A DNA stretch of 64,000 nucleotides from Deuterostichococcus epilithicus (lineage: Eukaryota > Chlorophyta > Trebouxiophyceae > Prasiolales > Stichococcaceae). The notes under the pieces were generated by a model, which had not been told where the DNA came from, did not search any database, and was given only the letters and a program-made list of their open reading frames with translations. A program made the translations under genes and the position numbers. The stretch is from assembly GCA_033439295.1 (NCBI GenBank), contig JAVTLE010000017.1, positions 1,054,001 through 1,118,000 on the forward strand, written 5' to 3'. The number at the start of each line of letters is the position of its first letter. Positions within the stretch are counted from its first letter, which is position 1. This document shows positions 24,644-35,972 of this stretch, one piece after another.

Positions 24644-27629
24644 ATGGCGCCGCACAAGCAGCACGCCGTGTTCGTCACGACCTTCGACAACGACAAGCCA
24701 GAGGACAACTTGCAATTCCTCGAGACCGATGTTCCACAGCCCAAGGACGGCCAGGTGCGCACTGGATGCCTGCCCAGTCTGTGGGTGGCGCCTGTCCTGC
24801 AAACACGAAGTGAAATCATCAGGTCTTTGCTGTGAGCACAGCAGAGAAGCTTCAACTGCACCTTGCTGCTCGAACTCTTGAAAGAGGCCAGAGCATTCCT
24901 CAGTGGCGCATGATGACAGAATTGCTGCGCTCGCAGGTGCTGGTGCGCATCACGCTGCGCGTGATCAACCCTACTGACAGCTACCACGCTCGGGGTGACT
25001 ACGGCGGAGAAGTTCCCTTCGTCACTGGTAAGTCTAGTTCTGCGTCTGCGGCCCTGAGCATACAGCGCCGTCTGTGCCGGATGCAACGGCCGCTTCTGGT
25101 TTCATCATTGCGGATCTATTTCGAAAATTTCGGCAACAGGACCCCAGATTCGGGATCATGAGATGACTTGCTCAGATCGCAGCGACAGCAACACATGTTC
25201 ATGCGCTATCGCAGGCTCCGAGGGCGTCGGCGTTGTCGAGGAGCTAGGTCCGGGCACCAGCGGCCGCCTGGTCAAGGGGCAGCGTGTCGTCTCCGCAAAT
25301 TGGGGACTCACTTCGTTCCAGGAGTACGCTGCCGTCGACGAGAAGTTCCTGGTGAGTTTGCGCTTTTTTTCCCTTCCCATCCAGCAGAGCAATCCAGTAG
25401 GCGCTTCCTGCTTCCTGCATGTGCTTTGAACGTCCAGCAGTGTCACGACAAGTGGACAGGGAGTGAGGCGGCGTGCATGTCTGACCATTGAGAGCCCATG
25501 TCACGACAGGACTTGACCAATCCCATACACCACCCCAGATTTTCTAATTCCATGGTCCCGCCTGTGTGTGCTCAGGTAGCAGTGCCGGATGACGTCAACG
25601 ACGAAGTTGCGGCCCAGATTTTCATAACAACCCTGACCGTCATCGGCCTCGTGGAGACAGCCGCAGTGCCCAAGGCGAGTGCTCAGCTTTCACACAAGCA
25701 TCTCCTCGATGCTGCTGCATGCTGGCAGCAGCCCCGCCAGCGGCGCCAGCTGCCCTCTGCACGACCCGCACTTCTGTTCAGCAGGTGCAATCAAGGCGCG
25801 GCGCCCGTGCAGGCTAGGACTGGCTGATCACCTGCTGCCTCGGCTTGGCTGCAGGGCGAGTGGCTGTTGCAGACCGCAGCGGCGTCAGGCCTGGGTCGAC
25901 AGGTGAGACCAAATTGCGGTGGACATGTAGGCCATGCAATCGCCGAGACTGTCAATTGTTCGCCTCAGTCTTCCTGTCAAGTGGCCAACCCCCGCTGGTG
26001 CTAGCTTGATGCCACTGGAAACCAGTCTGATGCCACTGGGTACTCGCTTGCTTGGAAGACTTGCAGCCTGAAGCCACCCAATGCACGCGCCTGACCCCTT
26101 AGAGCATTCCCGCAGCTGGCTGCAGCCGCAGCTGCGCCCCTCAAAACCTACGACCCTATGCCTTTGCTGTCCCGCCCTCGCAGCTCATCCAGTACGCCAA
26201 GAGCCAGGGCATCAAGACCATCAACGTCGTGCGCCGCGCCTCCCAGTTTGAGGAGCTGCAGGCGCTCGGTGCCGACGAAGTCATCGACTCCTCCAGCGAG
26301 GACCTTGTGGCACGGGTGAAGGAGATCACCGGCGGAAAGGGCGCCTACTCGGGGCTCGACGCCGTCGCAGGCGACTCCGCCAGCAAGGTCCGCTCCCTGT
26401 CAGATAATATGATCTGATATCATACGAAAACCGTTCTGTAAATCTGAACTATTGGCGGGGCTGTGCCCTGCAAATGCTTTGCAGCGTTCCATGACCAGGG
26501 CTTGCTGCCCCTTGTGTGCCGAGCACCGCAGCGATCCTGCCATCGCTCCCTCTGCTCTGTGTGCATTGGGCTCCGCATCGACCATGCTGTGCAGCCATGG
26601 CTCCCTCCGTATGCCTGGGCCTGAGCTGAGCACCAGGGCTGGGCATCAGAGTGACTGAGCTTGTTGTGTTGGTTCAACTAGTGCCTGCGCCTGGAGTGCT
26701 TCTCCTCAGGAAGTGCTTCCATGGAAATGCAGGTCATGGCATCGCTGCGGGACGGCGGCACGGCAGTCTGGTGCGTCCGCCCTGCGCAATCGTTGCTACC
26801 TGGTGTAGGCCGCTTAGCTGCAGCCCTGCACAGGGCTTGTCTGTCGTGCACATTTCCTGCTCCTCTGTGGATCGGTCTGCAGCAGTGGTCAGACGCGTCT
26901 CTAATGCCGCCCTGCTCAGCCGCATCCATCCTGCTGGCAGGTACGGCTGGGTGTCGGACCCCACGATGCACATCAGGGTGCAGGACGCGTTCAACAAGAC
27001 GCTCACCAACTTCATCATCTACAGCTGGTGGGTTCACTACAGGGCTGGCCTGCCTCAAGGGGCGCCCCAACATCCCGATGCCAACTTGCGTCGCGCTGTT
27101 ACCGTCTGCAGCCTGTGTGTGCAGACGCTGCTGCACCATGCATCCGCCACAAGCATTCCAGATGTCTGCTGTGGCTGCCGAGCCACCCTCCAAACACATC
27201 AGGAGGTCTCGAGGCAATCAACGAGCCTGCGCTGAGGCAGTCTTCCTGTGGCTTGAACTGCAGGCTGCCGTCCCACGGGCCAGAGGGCGCACGGGCGCTG
27301 TTTGAGGACGGCTTCAAGCTCTTCCGGGACGGCGTCTTGTCTGCTAACCCAGGTGCGTCTTATTTGCTGCAGATGTTGAGTGGAGAACCGGCAGAACATG
27401 TCTGCAAAGGCTGTGCGCCGCAGCCTGTGCTGTAGTGCTGATGCATGCACAAAGCGCCATTACGTGTCTGGACAAGCAACCGTAAGCTGTGGGAGCTTCG
27501 AGGAATGATGCCTGCCCCTGGCGCGCAGGCAAGCGGTTCCCGCTGGCAGAGTTCAGAAAGGGCATGGAGGAGAGCAAGGCGCCCGGTCGCAGCGCCACTT
27601 CCCCGAAAGTGTTTCTGGAGTCCCACTGA
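24644..27629 (+). CDS. G6: ETR-like MDR reductase, sister of G5
   Basis: Ten exons: 24644-24754, 24937-25027, 25215-25351, 25576-25674, 25855-25902, 26184-26387, 26733-26770, 26941-27027, 27264-27352 and 27529-27629. They total 1005 nt (334 residues). Motifs are RVINPTDSYHARGDYGG (NPTD and tyrosine), GSEGVGVVEELGPG, GEWLLQTAAASGLGRQ, KTINVVRRASQ, ADEVIDSSSED and KTLTNFIIYSW, with the end SPKVFLESH. The intron after 25674 has a GC donor (GCGAGT). An intron after 26770 splits the exon that is single in G5. Because both halves add up to the same 125 nt, the intron was gained in G6 or lost in G5. No transit peptide is evident. Confidence 0.88.
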
Positions 27630-28325
27630 ACACGGCTATGTAGAGATCCGAGATGCCAGATGCAGAAGCCGAATTATCGTAGGAGTTAAGGACCATGTTT
27701 TTCGACGGCTGAGGAAGGATCGAGATTGCTGAGCGGTCACGCATAAATCCTTGCTGTCCACATCGTATCCATCGGGCATGGGTCCCGTCTGGGGTCATCG
27801 ACTGCTCGCCGCCCGGCAGGGCGGCGGTGCGATGACTGATACATAAGTTTGAGGCAGTGTGGTCGCGAGCCGTGAAGATTAAACACTGATGAAGTCTGAT
27901 ACATTGCAAAATCTGCAGCATGACACGAGCATATACCTATCGTATGAGGGAATCATTGCAATCGAGCACCATCACTGAGTTGGTGCCATCATTCGATTGC
28001 AAGTTGCTGTCGCGGATCCGAAAGCAAAACCAATTCGTCCTTCACATGATGCCTCACTTTCTTGCGACCTCCTTGAATTCACTACGCCTTCCACCCCTTG
28101 TGTGCCCCTTCAAGTACTGGCAGGTAAGGATGTGATCGGTCACCCGCCGGAGCCTGCGAGTGCCAGTACAGGATAGAGCATCACCGGACTATGGCTTTAC
28201 TGTCGTTCCAATTGTTGATATACAAGCAGTGAGCTCGTTCATCATGTCGCTTTTCTGAGGAGTACCACTGCCAGAGATGCGTAGGCGCTGACCTGTTGGC
28301 ATCGTCGCCGAGCGGTCGCATGAAG
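27630..28325. other. Convergent intergenic region, G6 (+) and Ala/Ser-rich gene (-)
   Basis: Holds the 3' flanks of both neighbours. Frames of up to 122 codons are present but lack any recognisable feature. Confidence 0.5.
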
Positions 28326-29378
28326 CTACTTCCCAGATGTGCCCGTGTGAGCACTGCCTCCACCGCCGATGCTCGCATTCATGCTGCTGCACAGGCTTGC
28401 GACGGCAGACTGCGCAGAGGCGGCAGAAGCCTGAGCCTCAGTGGCTGCAGCCGACCCTGCGGACAAAAGCAACACAAAACGATTGCACGTGGCCGGCAAG
28501 TTCGACTTGAGAATTGGCGAAAAGAGCACAATAATGTCCTCCACCTTGCCAAGTTGAAATTGCATTTCGGATTGCGATGGCCAAGACGTGCTTCACATAC
28601 AGGTCTTCTTATGCCGACTGATGTGCTAGAAGCACTGTGACGAAGGACTGACCTGGCGCTGCGCTTGATGCCATCTGCGCCTGTGTTGATGCACTGGCCG
28701 CCGCCGCAGCGGCGCCGCTGCAGTTGCCAGAGCTGGCCATCTGGGCAGCCTCCGCTGCGGCGGCGGCTGCAGCGGCCGCTGCGCTCATTGCAGCAGGAGA
28801 GCTCCTGCCTTGGCCGCCGCCAGATGTTGGCAGCGAGGCTGATGACGAAGCAGCCGCGCTAGAGGCCGAGCCACCGCTTGATCCGCTGGTTGACACACTG
28901 CCCAGAAGGCCGCTGCTGCCCTGACGTAAACGGCGTGATGCCATGCCAACAATGAGCGCTACCTGCGGCGGAAGCAGCGACGCCGCCGCGGTGGCACCGG
29001 GGCTGTGTGACTGCTCCGTATCAGCGGTCGCGCCGGCGATAGCCGGAGGGTGTGTGCCAAGGTGGGCTGCTCCCCTCAGCTGTAGATCAACTGCACATCA
29101 CACCAGCTGCTGCTTGTGATGGTAGACTTGCTGGACCAATGGACCGAACGACCATTCTGCCCCGACCTGCCCCTGCTATCCACAGTCACTCGTGTCAACG
29201 CAAAGAACGGATCCCCGAAACTTGTGCCCAAATCGGCAAAGACCTTGTCATGTTGCTCACCTTCTTGCAGCGCCGCAGCAAATTCTACTGACACCAGTAC
29301 TACGCCAGCAAGGAAGACGAACAATGTCAGAGCCGTTGCTGTCCAACCCTTGAAGCGTAACCGCCTGCCCGCGTGCAT
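28326..29378 (-). CDS. Membrane-anchored or secreted Ala/Ser-rich protein
   Basis: Three exons in matching phase: 29378-29190, 28920-28653 and 28456-28326, totalling 588 nt (195 residues). The N-terminus MHAGRRLRFKGWTATALTLF continues VFLAGVVLVS. It has basic residues followed by a hydrophobic stretch, so it is either an uncleaved signal anchor or a signal peptide. The rest of exon 1 (FADLGTSFGDPFFALTR) is ordinary in composition. Exons 2 and 3 are low-complexity Ala/Ser/Gly/Gln, for example PAAMSAAAAAAAAAAEAAQ and SAAATEAQASAASAQ, with two or three cysteines (GNCSG, SLCSS). No known domain was recognised. It resembles in style the two Ala-rich genes at 57.9-63.5 kb. A missed middle exon between 29190 and 28920 is possible. 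Confidence 0.6.
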
Positions 29379-30347
29379 GTTGCCGTGGTTGGATGTGTGC
29401 CAGCAGCAGATGCCGGCTACGTAGTCGAAACAGTTTTGGCGTCGGCAATCGATGACCGAGCGAGAGGCTGTTGCTGAAGGCAGGCAGGAGCGGGTCGCCG
29501 CTTAGCTTGCGCGAGACGGTTATCGCTCCTTCGGTTCATCGCTCCACTCCTTGATTATGCCGCATGCCGTCACTTTCCGAACTCGACAACTGTCGCGCAA
29601 CCATTATGTTGAATTCGCCCTGCTTGGACGGTACGACAAAGCTGGCATGGGACCGCCAAGAAATTGCATGGCGGTAAACAACCTGACACAACTTGGAAGT
29701 TAAGCACGGAAGATTACCCATGCTCCAGCCTCGCTCAGGTCTGTGATGATCGCAGCTGTGATCGCCTCTCAAAACCGAGACCGCACGTCCGGCAAATGCC
29801 GGCAACGATGGCACGCAGCGTCGGCAGCTGTATGTGCATGCCGGTGTGCGTTGCAATAATTGTGCCACGTTCATCTGACGCTGCCGTGCTCGTATGCTAA
29901 TCAGCCGGCATCGTCGAAGGCGTTGCTGTCCACCTTAAAATGACAGCGCGACGCACAAGCCAGCTGCAAGACGATGCAATATGCAAGCGCAGAGCGTGGA
30001 AAGCAAGGAGTTGATGCATCAACTGCTGTCAATGGCACGGCCACCAACACTGCACATTATTGACTGCATCTGCCATCTCCGGCGTTGGGCCGCTGTGCAC
30101 ATTCAATGCATGCCGCGCACGCACACTGCCAACTGTCGGAGGTTTACCGTCCTTGGTCCTTGGGTTTTGCCGCAGGACAGCATTACGAGTCTGCCAGGTT
30201 GTCAAGCCCTCGCTCGACTTCAATGACACTGGAACCGATCTCTTTGCACCGGTGCCTGCTCCCCTCTACATGGTCAGCCCTCCAGGAACACCTGCAACAA
30301 ACAACATCAGGGCGCCTAATGTTATCGGAGTGGGCTTCTGTGGGTTG
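29379..30347. other. Intergenic region upstream of the Ala/Ser-rich gene, downstream of G7
   Basis: Both neighbours are on the minus strand, so this holds the G7 3' flank and the promoter of the Ala/Ser-rich gene. No coding exon is supported. Confidence 0.5.
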
Positions 30348-33300
30348 TCATGCTCGTCGGCACATGCTTTGATGAGGACGCAGCCGCTGCTGTAAATGCT
30401 GCTCTGAGGAGCCGTGCATGTGCAGAAAGCCCGAGGGTTGGCTCACTCTGGAAGTAGAGACTACCAACCGACTGCAAACAACACATGTTGCCGAACAGCA
30501 AGAAAGAAACCGCGCCTTGTGGCCGCCGCCGACCTTATTGTACTCGTTGATTGCATCGTGCACCTGGGGGCAGTGACGATCAACAACATCAGGCCACAAC
30601 CGTCAAACTAGACCAGAGGCGGCCTGTCGGACGATGTATTGAGACAGCGGAGCTAAAAGTGCACATGAATTTCTACAGGCGTTTTACTTGATCGCATGTC
30701 TTGTGATTTACATCTGGAGGCAACGAACCTTCTCCAGCGGGAACGACTTGTGCGGCGGCGGTGGCTTCACAACGCCCTTCAGCAGCAGGTCCATTGTCTG
30801 CGCGCCACAAAATACGCAGCACGCAGTCGTGGGTTGTCCCATCATCGCCAATACAGGCGCACTCAGTCGGCCAGCGCGGTTCCAGACTAAGTATACAGAA
30901 AAGAAGCTGCAACGCCACCGCCACGGACATAATTGCTGATGCAAGGGTGCATGCGGTAAGCTGCAGTTGCGCATTCGTAGCCGCCGCATGGCAGTTACAG
31001 CAGACTGCCTCAACAGCCAGTCAGCATACAGAGAGGCAGTAGGGCCTGATACCTTCTGCAGGCGCTCCATCTTCTTCTCGTGACCATCCTTGGGCAGCCT
31101 GCAGGACCACAGTCGAGTTCTCGAGTCTGGGTGGTCGGCGCCACCCCAAACTATCGTGCTTGAATGGTGCCAGATGAACCAGTCACGGCCAAGATGGCGC
31201 CTGACATCGAAAGGTAGTCGTCACAGCTAGGGGTATTTAATGTGTCTACAGCCACTGAGGGATCATATCACACGCAAGCTTCGCCAAATGTAGATGACGA
31301 AGGAGCCGAACAGTCTCGGGACTGCAGTTGCATCGCTGACATCACAGTTTTGCCCTTGAGGTGCTCAGGCTCAGGTCAGATGGCGCCGCAGCCGCACCAG
31401 TTGTAGATGACGAAGGAGCCAAGGGTGCGGGAGTGCAGGATGAGGTCGATGATGCCCACGGTGGCGGTCGTGCCGGCCAGCGCGCCGTACAGGCGCGTCC
31501 ACCCCTCCTTGCGGGTGCTGGCCACCACCTAATTGCAGCACAATTTTATCCCAGATATACCAAAAACCGTCACTCGTGCACATCTGCGGTCGTCCTGCCA
31601 GCGCGCTCTACTGTACGGGCGCGTCCAGCCGGCCCTCTGTGCAATGCTGGCCATCACCTGTAGTCATTGCGTCATAACTTCATCGTAAATTGGCTATCTC
31701 AACAGACCATCAAGGTGGCGGTCGAGCCCGCCACTGCGTTGTAGAGGCCGGATCTCCTTGCAGGTACTCACCAGCGCCTGTTGCAGTTTCACAACCTGCA
31801 CGCGAAACTGCCGTCCAGGTGCCCGGTCCATCAATTTTTGGGAGCGTCATAGTGTATTTTCTCTGAGTCAAGTGACAGCTCGACAAAGACTAGAGGACCT
31901 AGACAGAAGGCAAAGCCTCCAGCGACTGATGTTTTCAGAGTGCATCAGGCGTTTCGCTGACCGGCGCCGTGCTGCAGTGTGCCGCCGGCTCGCCTGTTGG
32001 CTGCGCTGCCAGCTCCAGCATGTCTTTTTGTCATTGCTGTGTTTGCGAGCTGCCTCGTGGCTGCAAGCAGTCGCACCTTGGCCGTTGCGTCACCACCTAC
32101 CGGGTCCAGCGCTGCCCAGGCGCCTGCGGCCGATGCAGCCGCAGCGTTGCCTACACATAGCTGCTGTGCACAGGGTTTGCACATTGCTGCTGTGAAAATC
32201 GTTGCTGATGAAGCTGCTCGCTCAGCAGCCGCTCGACAGCACTGCCGCCTGCGTGCGCCAGAAGCTTTGTCCTGCGCACGGCGCTGACACGCGCATGCAC
32301 ACCCGAACAAATCTCTGCTCCCCCGCCCTTTGCTGTGCTGAAAGGTGCACCTTTGCCGCCAGTCACATCGTGGACCTCCTTTGGCAGGTCCACCTGGGCA
32401 GAGTTGATGATGACATCGGCTCTGTGCAGACAGAACGCAATTGTCAGCAGGGTTGCATTCGACTTTTCTGACCGTCTTCTCTCTGGGGAAGAAACCCCCT
32501 TTTTGGTGTGTTAGACCACAGCGACCTGCACAGAGCGCAGCAAGTAGAACTGTGTCTTATCGTCGACTGCCCTGATGGCGCTGATCATTGTGTTCCCAGG
32601 TCAGATGACATGCCAGTCATGACCGCATTGGGCATCTGGGATTGCGCACAAGTGCTGCCTATCAAGCTGCCTATCAATCACGTCCTCGCTGCTGCGCAGT
32701 TGCTGGTGAGCAGATGCAACGCTGCGCGGTGCCCGGCTGTCAGACGGCCAGTGAGCAAACATATCTGTTTCAAGGAGCTCAACCAAAAATGACTCAATCA
32801 CACGCACCCCAGCTTTTCCAGTTCTGGCTTGTGCTTGTCGTTGCGGATCACATTGATCGTCTTGATGCCCTCGTGCTTGGCGTACTGGATGAGCTGCCGA
32901 ACCAGAACTCAAGGCCTTCTGGTTTCAGCGCAGTAGTGTGCAAGACAGGCATGCTCGGTTGTTGAACACCGGCAGTGAATACTCAAGTCTTCAAGACAGT
33001 ACAGGTGCATTGCACTCACAGCAGCCCACGAAGGCTGTGAGAAAGGTAGTGCACTGTGAGAATTGCGGAAGGGCAGCAGAGAGGGTTGCGGAAATTCCGC
33101 GGGGACCACCCATCTCACCATGTGGCCGAGGGTGGAGGAGGCCGCATTGGACAGCAGCCACTCGCCCTGCGGAAGGTGCGGAAGGGTTTCTGACAGTGTA
33201 CATACAGCACTCCCAGCGTCTGCCCTTTCTAAGCCTCATCATGGCAGCGAGTGCCTTAGAGGGTGGATCCCGCAGATGCACAGACAACCAGGATCCAGGC

Positions 33301-35595
33301 TGTCATGCAGCAACAGCGGTGGTTTCCACCTTGGGTACGTCAGACTCCTGCGAGCAGCAGCAACATCCAGGGGCAGCACGTCAGCGATAGGGTTTGACCA
33401 ACTGGACTTCTCCTTCCTGTATGTGCACATGCAGGATTCTTGCCGGGCAGACAACGCTTTGCAGGGACGCCCTACAGATGAATGCCGGACCTGGATCATG
33501 CCGTAGACCGTGACGGGGTTGATCTGCAGCCAAAAAGCTCGGGGCTCGCAACTGTGTGGAGCACTGCATGCCGCTGTGCGGCTCTGGTGCGATGACAAGT
33601 ATACATGGCGGGGTGCGAGCGCTTTGTGAAATGAAGGAAGCACACATGTATGCGGGTCAGCTGTTAAAAGTGCAACTGCACTCGAATTCATATTTTGAAA
33701 ATAAGTATAAACCCAACAGTAAGCCGTCAACGAAAGGCGCACATAGAACTGCGCCGCGGTCTGATCGTCCATCTGGTCAGGCACTGCCACCTGCAGAGAC
33801 ACGCACCAGTGGTCAGTGGTTGAACAACCAGCGCCGGCAGTGCGTGCATCGTGACCCAAACGTCCCAACTGTGGTGCACCCCCCGCTGGCATGCGGACTT
33901 GTCGTCAGTAAGCAAACGTGCTGCTCATTGACGAGGCTTCGCCCCTCGTGAAGCCTAAGGGCCATGCGCAGCAGCAGGACACACGGCCACCAGCCCTGGC
34001 AAGCTCCCGGCTGCATGGCAGCGATATGGCAGAAGCAAGCTGAAACGGCAGGCGAGGATGGATGCACAGCAAAGGTAGAGCAGCGCTTCGGGTACGATGC
34101 GCACCAGGTCCGTCTCGGGCATCGCGATGTACTGCTGCCTGCAGGTTTGGCGCAGACGCGCAGGCGTGATCGTGTGGGCATGATCTTGCAAAGGCTCTCG
34201 AAATTGCGTCCGAGCTGTGTTGCAACTTAAGTGCGCGACGACATCCAGGATGGCTTTGGCGGCAGACTTGTGCGTCATGCATGTAGAGAGAACGGTCTCG
34301 TGACTGCTGGCCGCAATTGGAGCACAAATGGAGCAAGGGACTTGCCAGGTGCCGTCCTCCCTGCACAGGCACACCCGAAACATCTTGTTACTATACTCGA
34401 GACCTTCGCGACACCCTGATCTGTCCAGCGGTTTCATCAAGCCAAGCAGTCAACATGTGTCACTGCTGTCACTTGTGGGGAACCTATGTCTGCGTAAATC
34501 AGATGGCCCGGCTGTCAGCAACAGGCAGGCAGCGCTCCAGAAGCTGAGCCACTGCAAGCGTCAGGAGTGAAGGTTGCGACGGTCTTTGTGCATGGAAGGT
34601 TTCTGGCGAAGTGCAGGGCACACCAGCCGCCGGCGGTGACGCGCTGGCCCTCCTCGAATCAAACCAATCGTGCTAGCACTTGTCCGCACGCCCAATGCCT
34701 ACCTCAGACAATATCCCGTTGCTACCATGCAGTGCAGCCAGTGCACCCTCCCGTGCACAGGCTCGCCACATACAGGCGTTCACAGAGTCGCTTCCAGGGT
34801 CGCTCACCGGGTACGAAAGGGAAGTTAGGCGAGTACGAGGGCATGCCGTAGTAGCCACGTGACTGCATGAACTCACCAGTTCTTATACAATGCTGATCAG
34901 ACGGTTTCACGAGACAATCACAATTTACTCGCTGCAACAGGACTTTACATGCAGCGGACAGCAGTTTGGAGGAGTCGCAATACCTACCAACATGAAATCC
35001 GTAGGGTTCAGTGGCCGCAGCGCCATCCGCACCAGCACCTGCACGAGGTTGAGATCCCTTCTTACACTGGGGCTGCGGAGGGAGGGTCTCCCTGGTCAAA
35101 GGGTCTGGAAATTGGACCGGCTGGCTGTATGGTTGACAGTTTCCGATGTTGCGTGGTCAGTGCTGACACACTGATGGCTGGTGGGGATGAGCTGGAAAGA
35201 GCTGAGCTGCATGCGGCAGCCCGCTGCAGCGCAGCGACATTCCGAGCTGGCGCACTGAAAATGCAGCTGCTCTTCTTGCACATCGAACGAGGCATCAAGC
35301 ATAAAGTTTCGTGCTCGATGTTGTCCAGCGTGCCTGATGTTGTCCAGCGTGCCTGAGACAATCACGGCGCACATCTTGCTTGTGGGCTCATCGCTGACAA
35401 GTGCATTGTCAGATGCCCCTCGGCCCGCAGAACAACGAAACCCGAGATAGATGAGAGCATGACTTGGGTTGTCATCACCTCTCCATTCTTGAGGGAAGGG
35501 ATGTCCCGCTTTCCAACCTCCAGGTTGGCCCAGCCGGCGTTGACCTTCGACTCATCGAAGGACGTGACCAGCACTGCCTTCTGCTTGCCACCCAT
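30348..35595 (-). CDS. G7: ETR-like MDR reductase, possibly degenerating
   Basis: Recognisable exons are 35595-35479, 35038-34988, 34862-34808, 34360-34346, 34138-34105, 33790-33743, 33523-33491, 33329-33312, 33166-33119, 32893-32808, 32421-32351, 32123-32077, 31528-31398, 31098-31053, 30797-30729 and 30563-30348. A short EGQRVTAGGW exon ends at 34624. Motifs are RPLNPTDFML with SRGYYGM (tyrosine present), GEWLLSNAASSTLGHM, TINVIRNDKH and GSFVIYNW. Problems are visible. The GSEGVG..VE exon near 34.7 kb appears only as GSNGILSEVGIG, with no AG acceptor in front and a stop soon after. The VETAAVPK block reads VETTAV and needs a GC donor. The last exon runs about 50 residues past the usual end. 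It has the most introns of the set, including a 15-nt exon at 34360-34346 followed by a GCAAGT donor. An in-frame ATG at 35661 would add 22 residues. It may be a young pseudogene. Confidence 0.6.
31594..31660 (-). repeat. Degenerate copy 1 of G7 exon encoding VVASTRKEGWTRLYG
   Basis: Reads VMASIAQRAGWTRPY and then falls out of frame with a TAG, against VVASTRKEGWTRLYGALAG of the real exon at 31528-31398. It sits about 70 nt upstream of that exon on the minus strand and cannot replace it. Confidence 0.7.
31707..31780 (-). repeat. Degenerate copy 2 of the same G7 exon
   Basis: Reads ALVSTCKEI, then in a shifted frame YNAVAGSTATLM, parallel to VASTRKEG and YGALAGTTATVG of the real exon. With the copy at 31594-31660 it makes a row of three related segments, of which only the most downstream is intact. 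Confidence 0.65.
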
Positions 35596-35972
35596 CTCGG
35601 CCGCCTCAGCTTGTGATTCGGGTTGCTGTTGCTGCTCGGACGAGAGGCGTGCGCCGGACAAACGCCTGCGCAGCTCTTTGATGACTCGAATGGTGGCTGA
35701 CTCGGCAAGTTACGTTTGCGTCACTTGTGCGGAAGTACAGCTCTTTCAGCCGCCTTTAAATCCGCCTGTTTGCGCAACAAGGCTGCTCAGCGATGCCCAC
35801 CCACTGCTCCATTTCACTTGTCTGTAGCTGAGTCTCGCAGCCGTGCAGGGTTTAGCATGCTGCAAGCAAGGTAATGAGGCACGTGAAGCGAAGCAGTTCA
35901 GTGTGCTGCAGTAAGGCTCAAGGCACTACCCCAAAGAAAGTTGAAGAGACGTGACTCCCGAACTCAGGCAGC
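35596..35972. other. Short divergent promoter region of G7 (-) and G8 (+)
   Basis: Only 377 nt separate the two start codons, so regulatory sequence is likely shared. Part of it (35596-35661) could be coding if G7 starts at its upstream in-frame ATG, which would give an N-terminus rich in Ser, Gln and Glu. Confidence 0.55.

Noticed and set aside
29691-29710. 5S rRNA-like string ending GGAAGTTAAGCACGG
   Set aside because: Only a short match to the conserved 5S loop; the rest of a 120-nt 5S structure is not present.
33239-33892. 217-codon minus-strand frame
   Set aside because: It spans two short G7 exons plus the introns between them; paralogs show splicing here.
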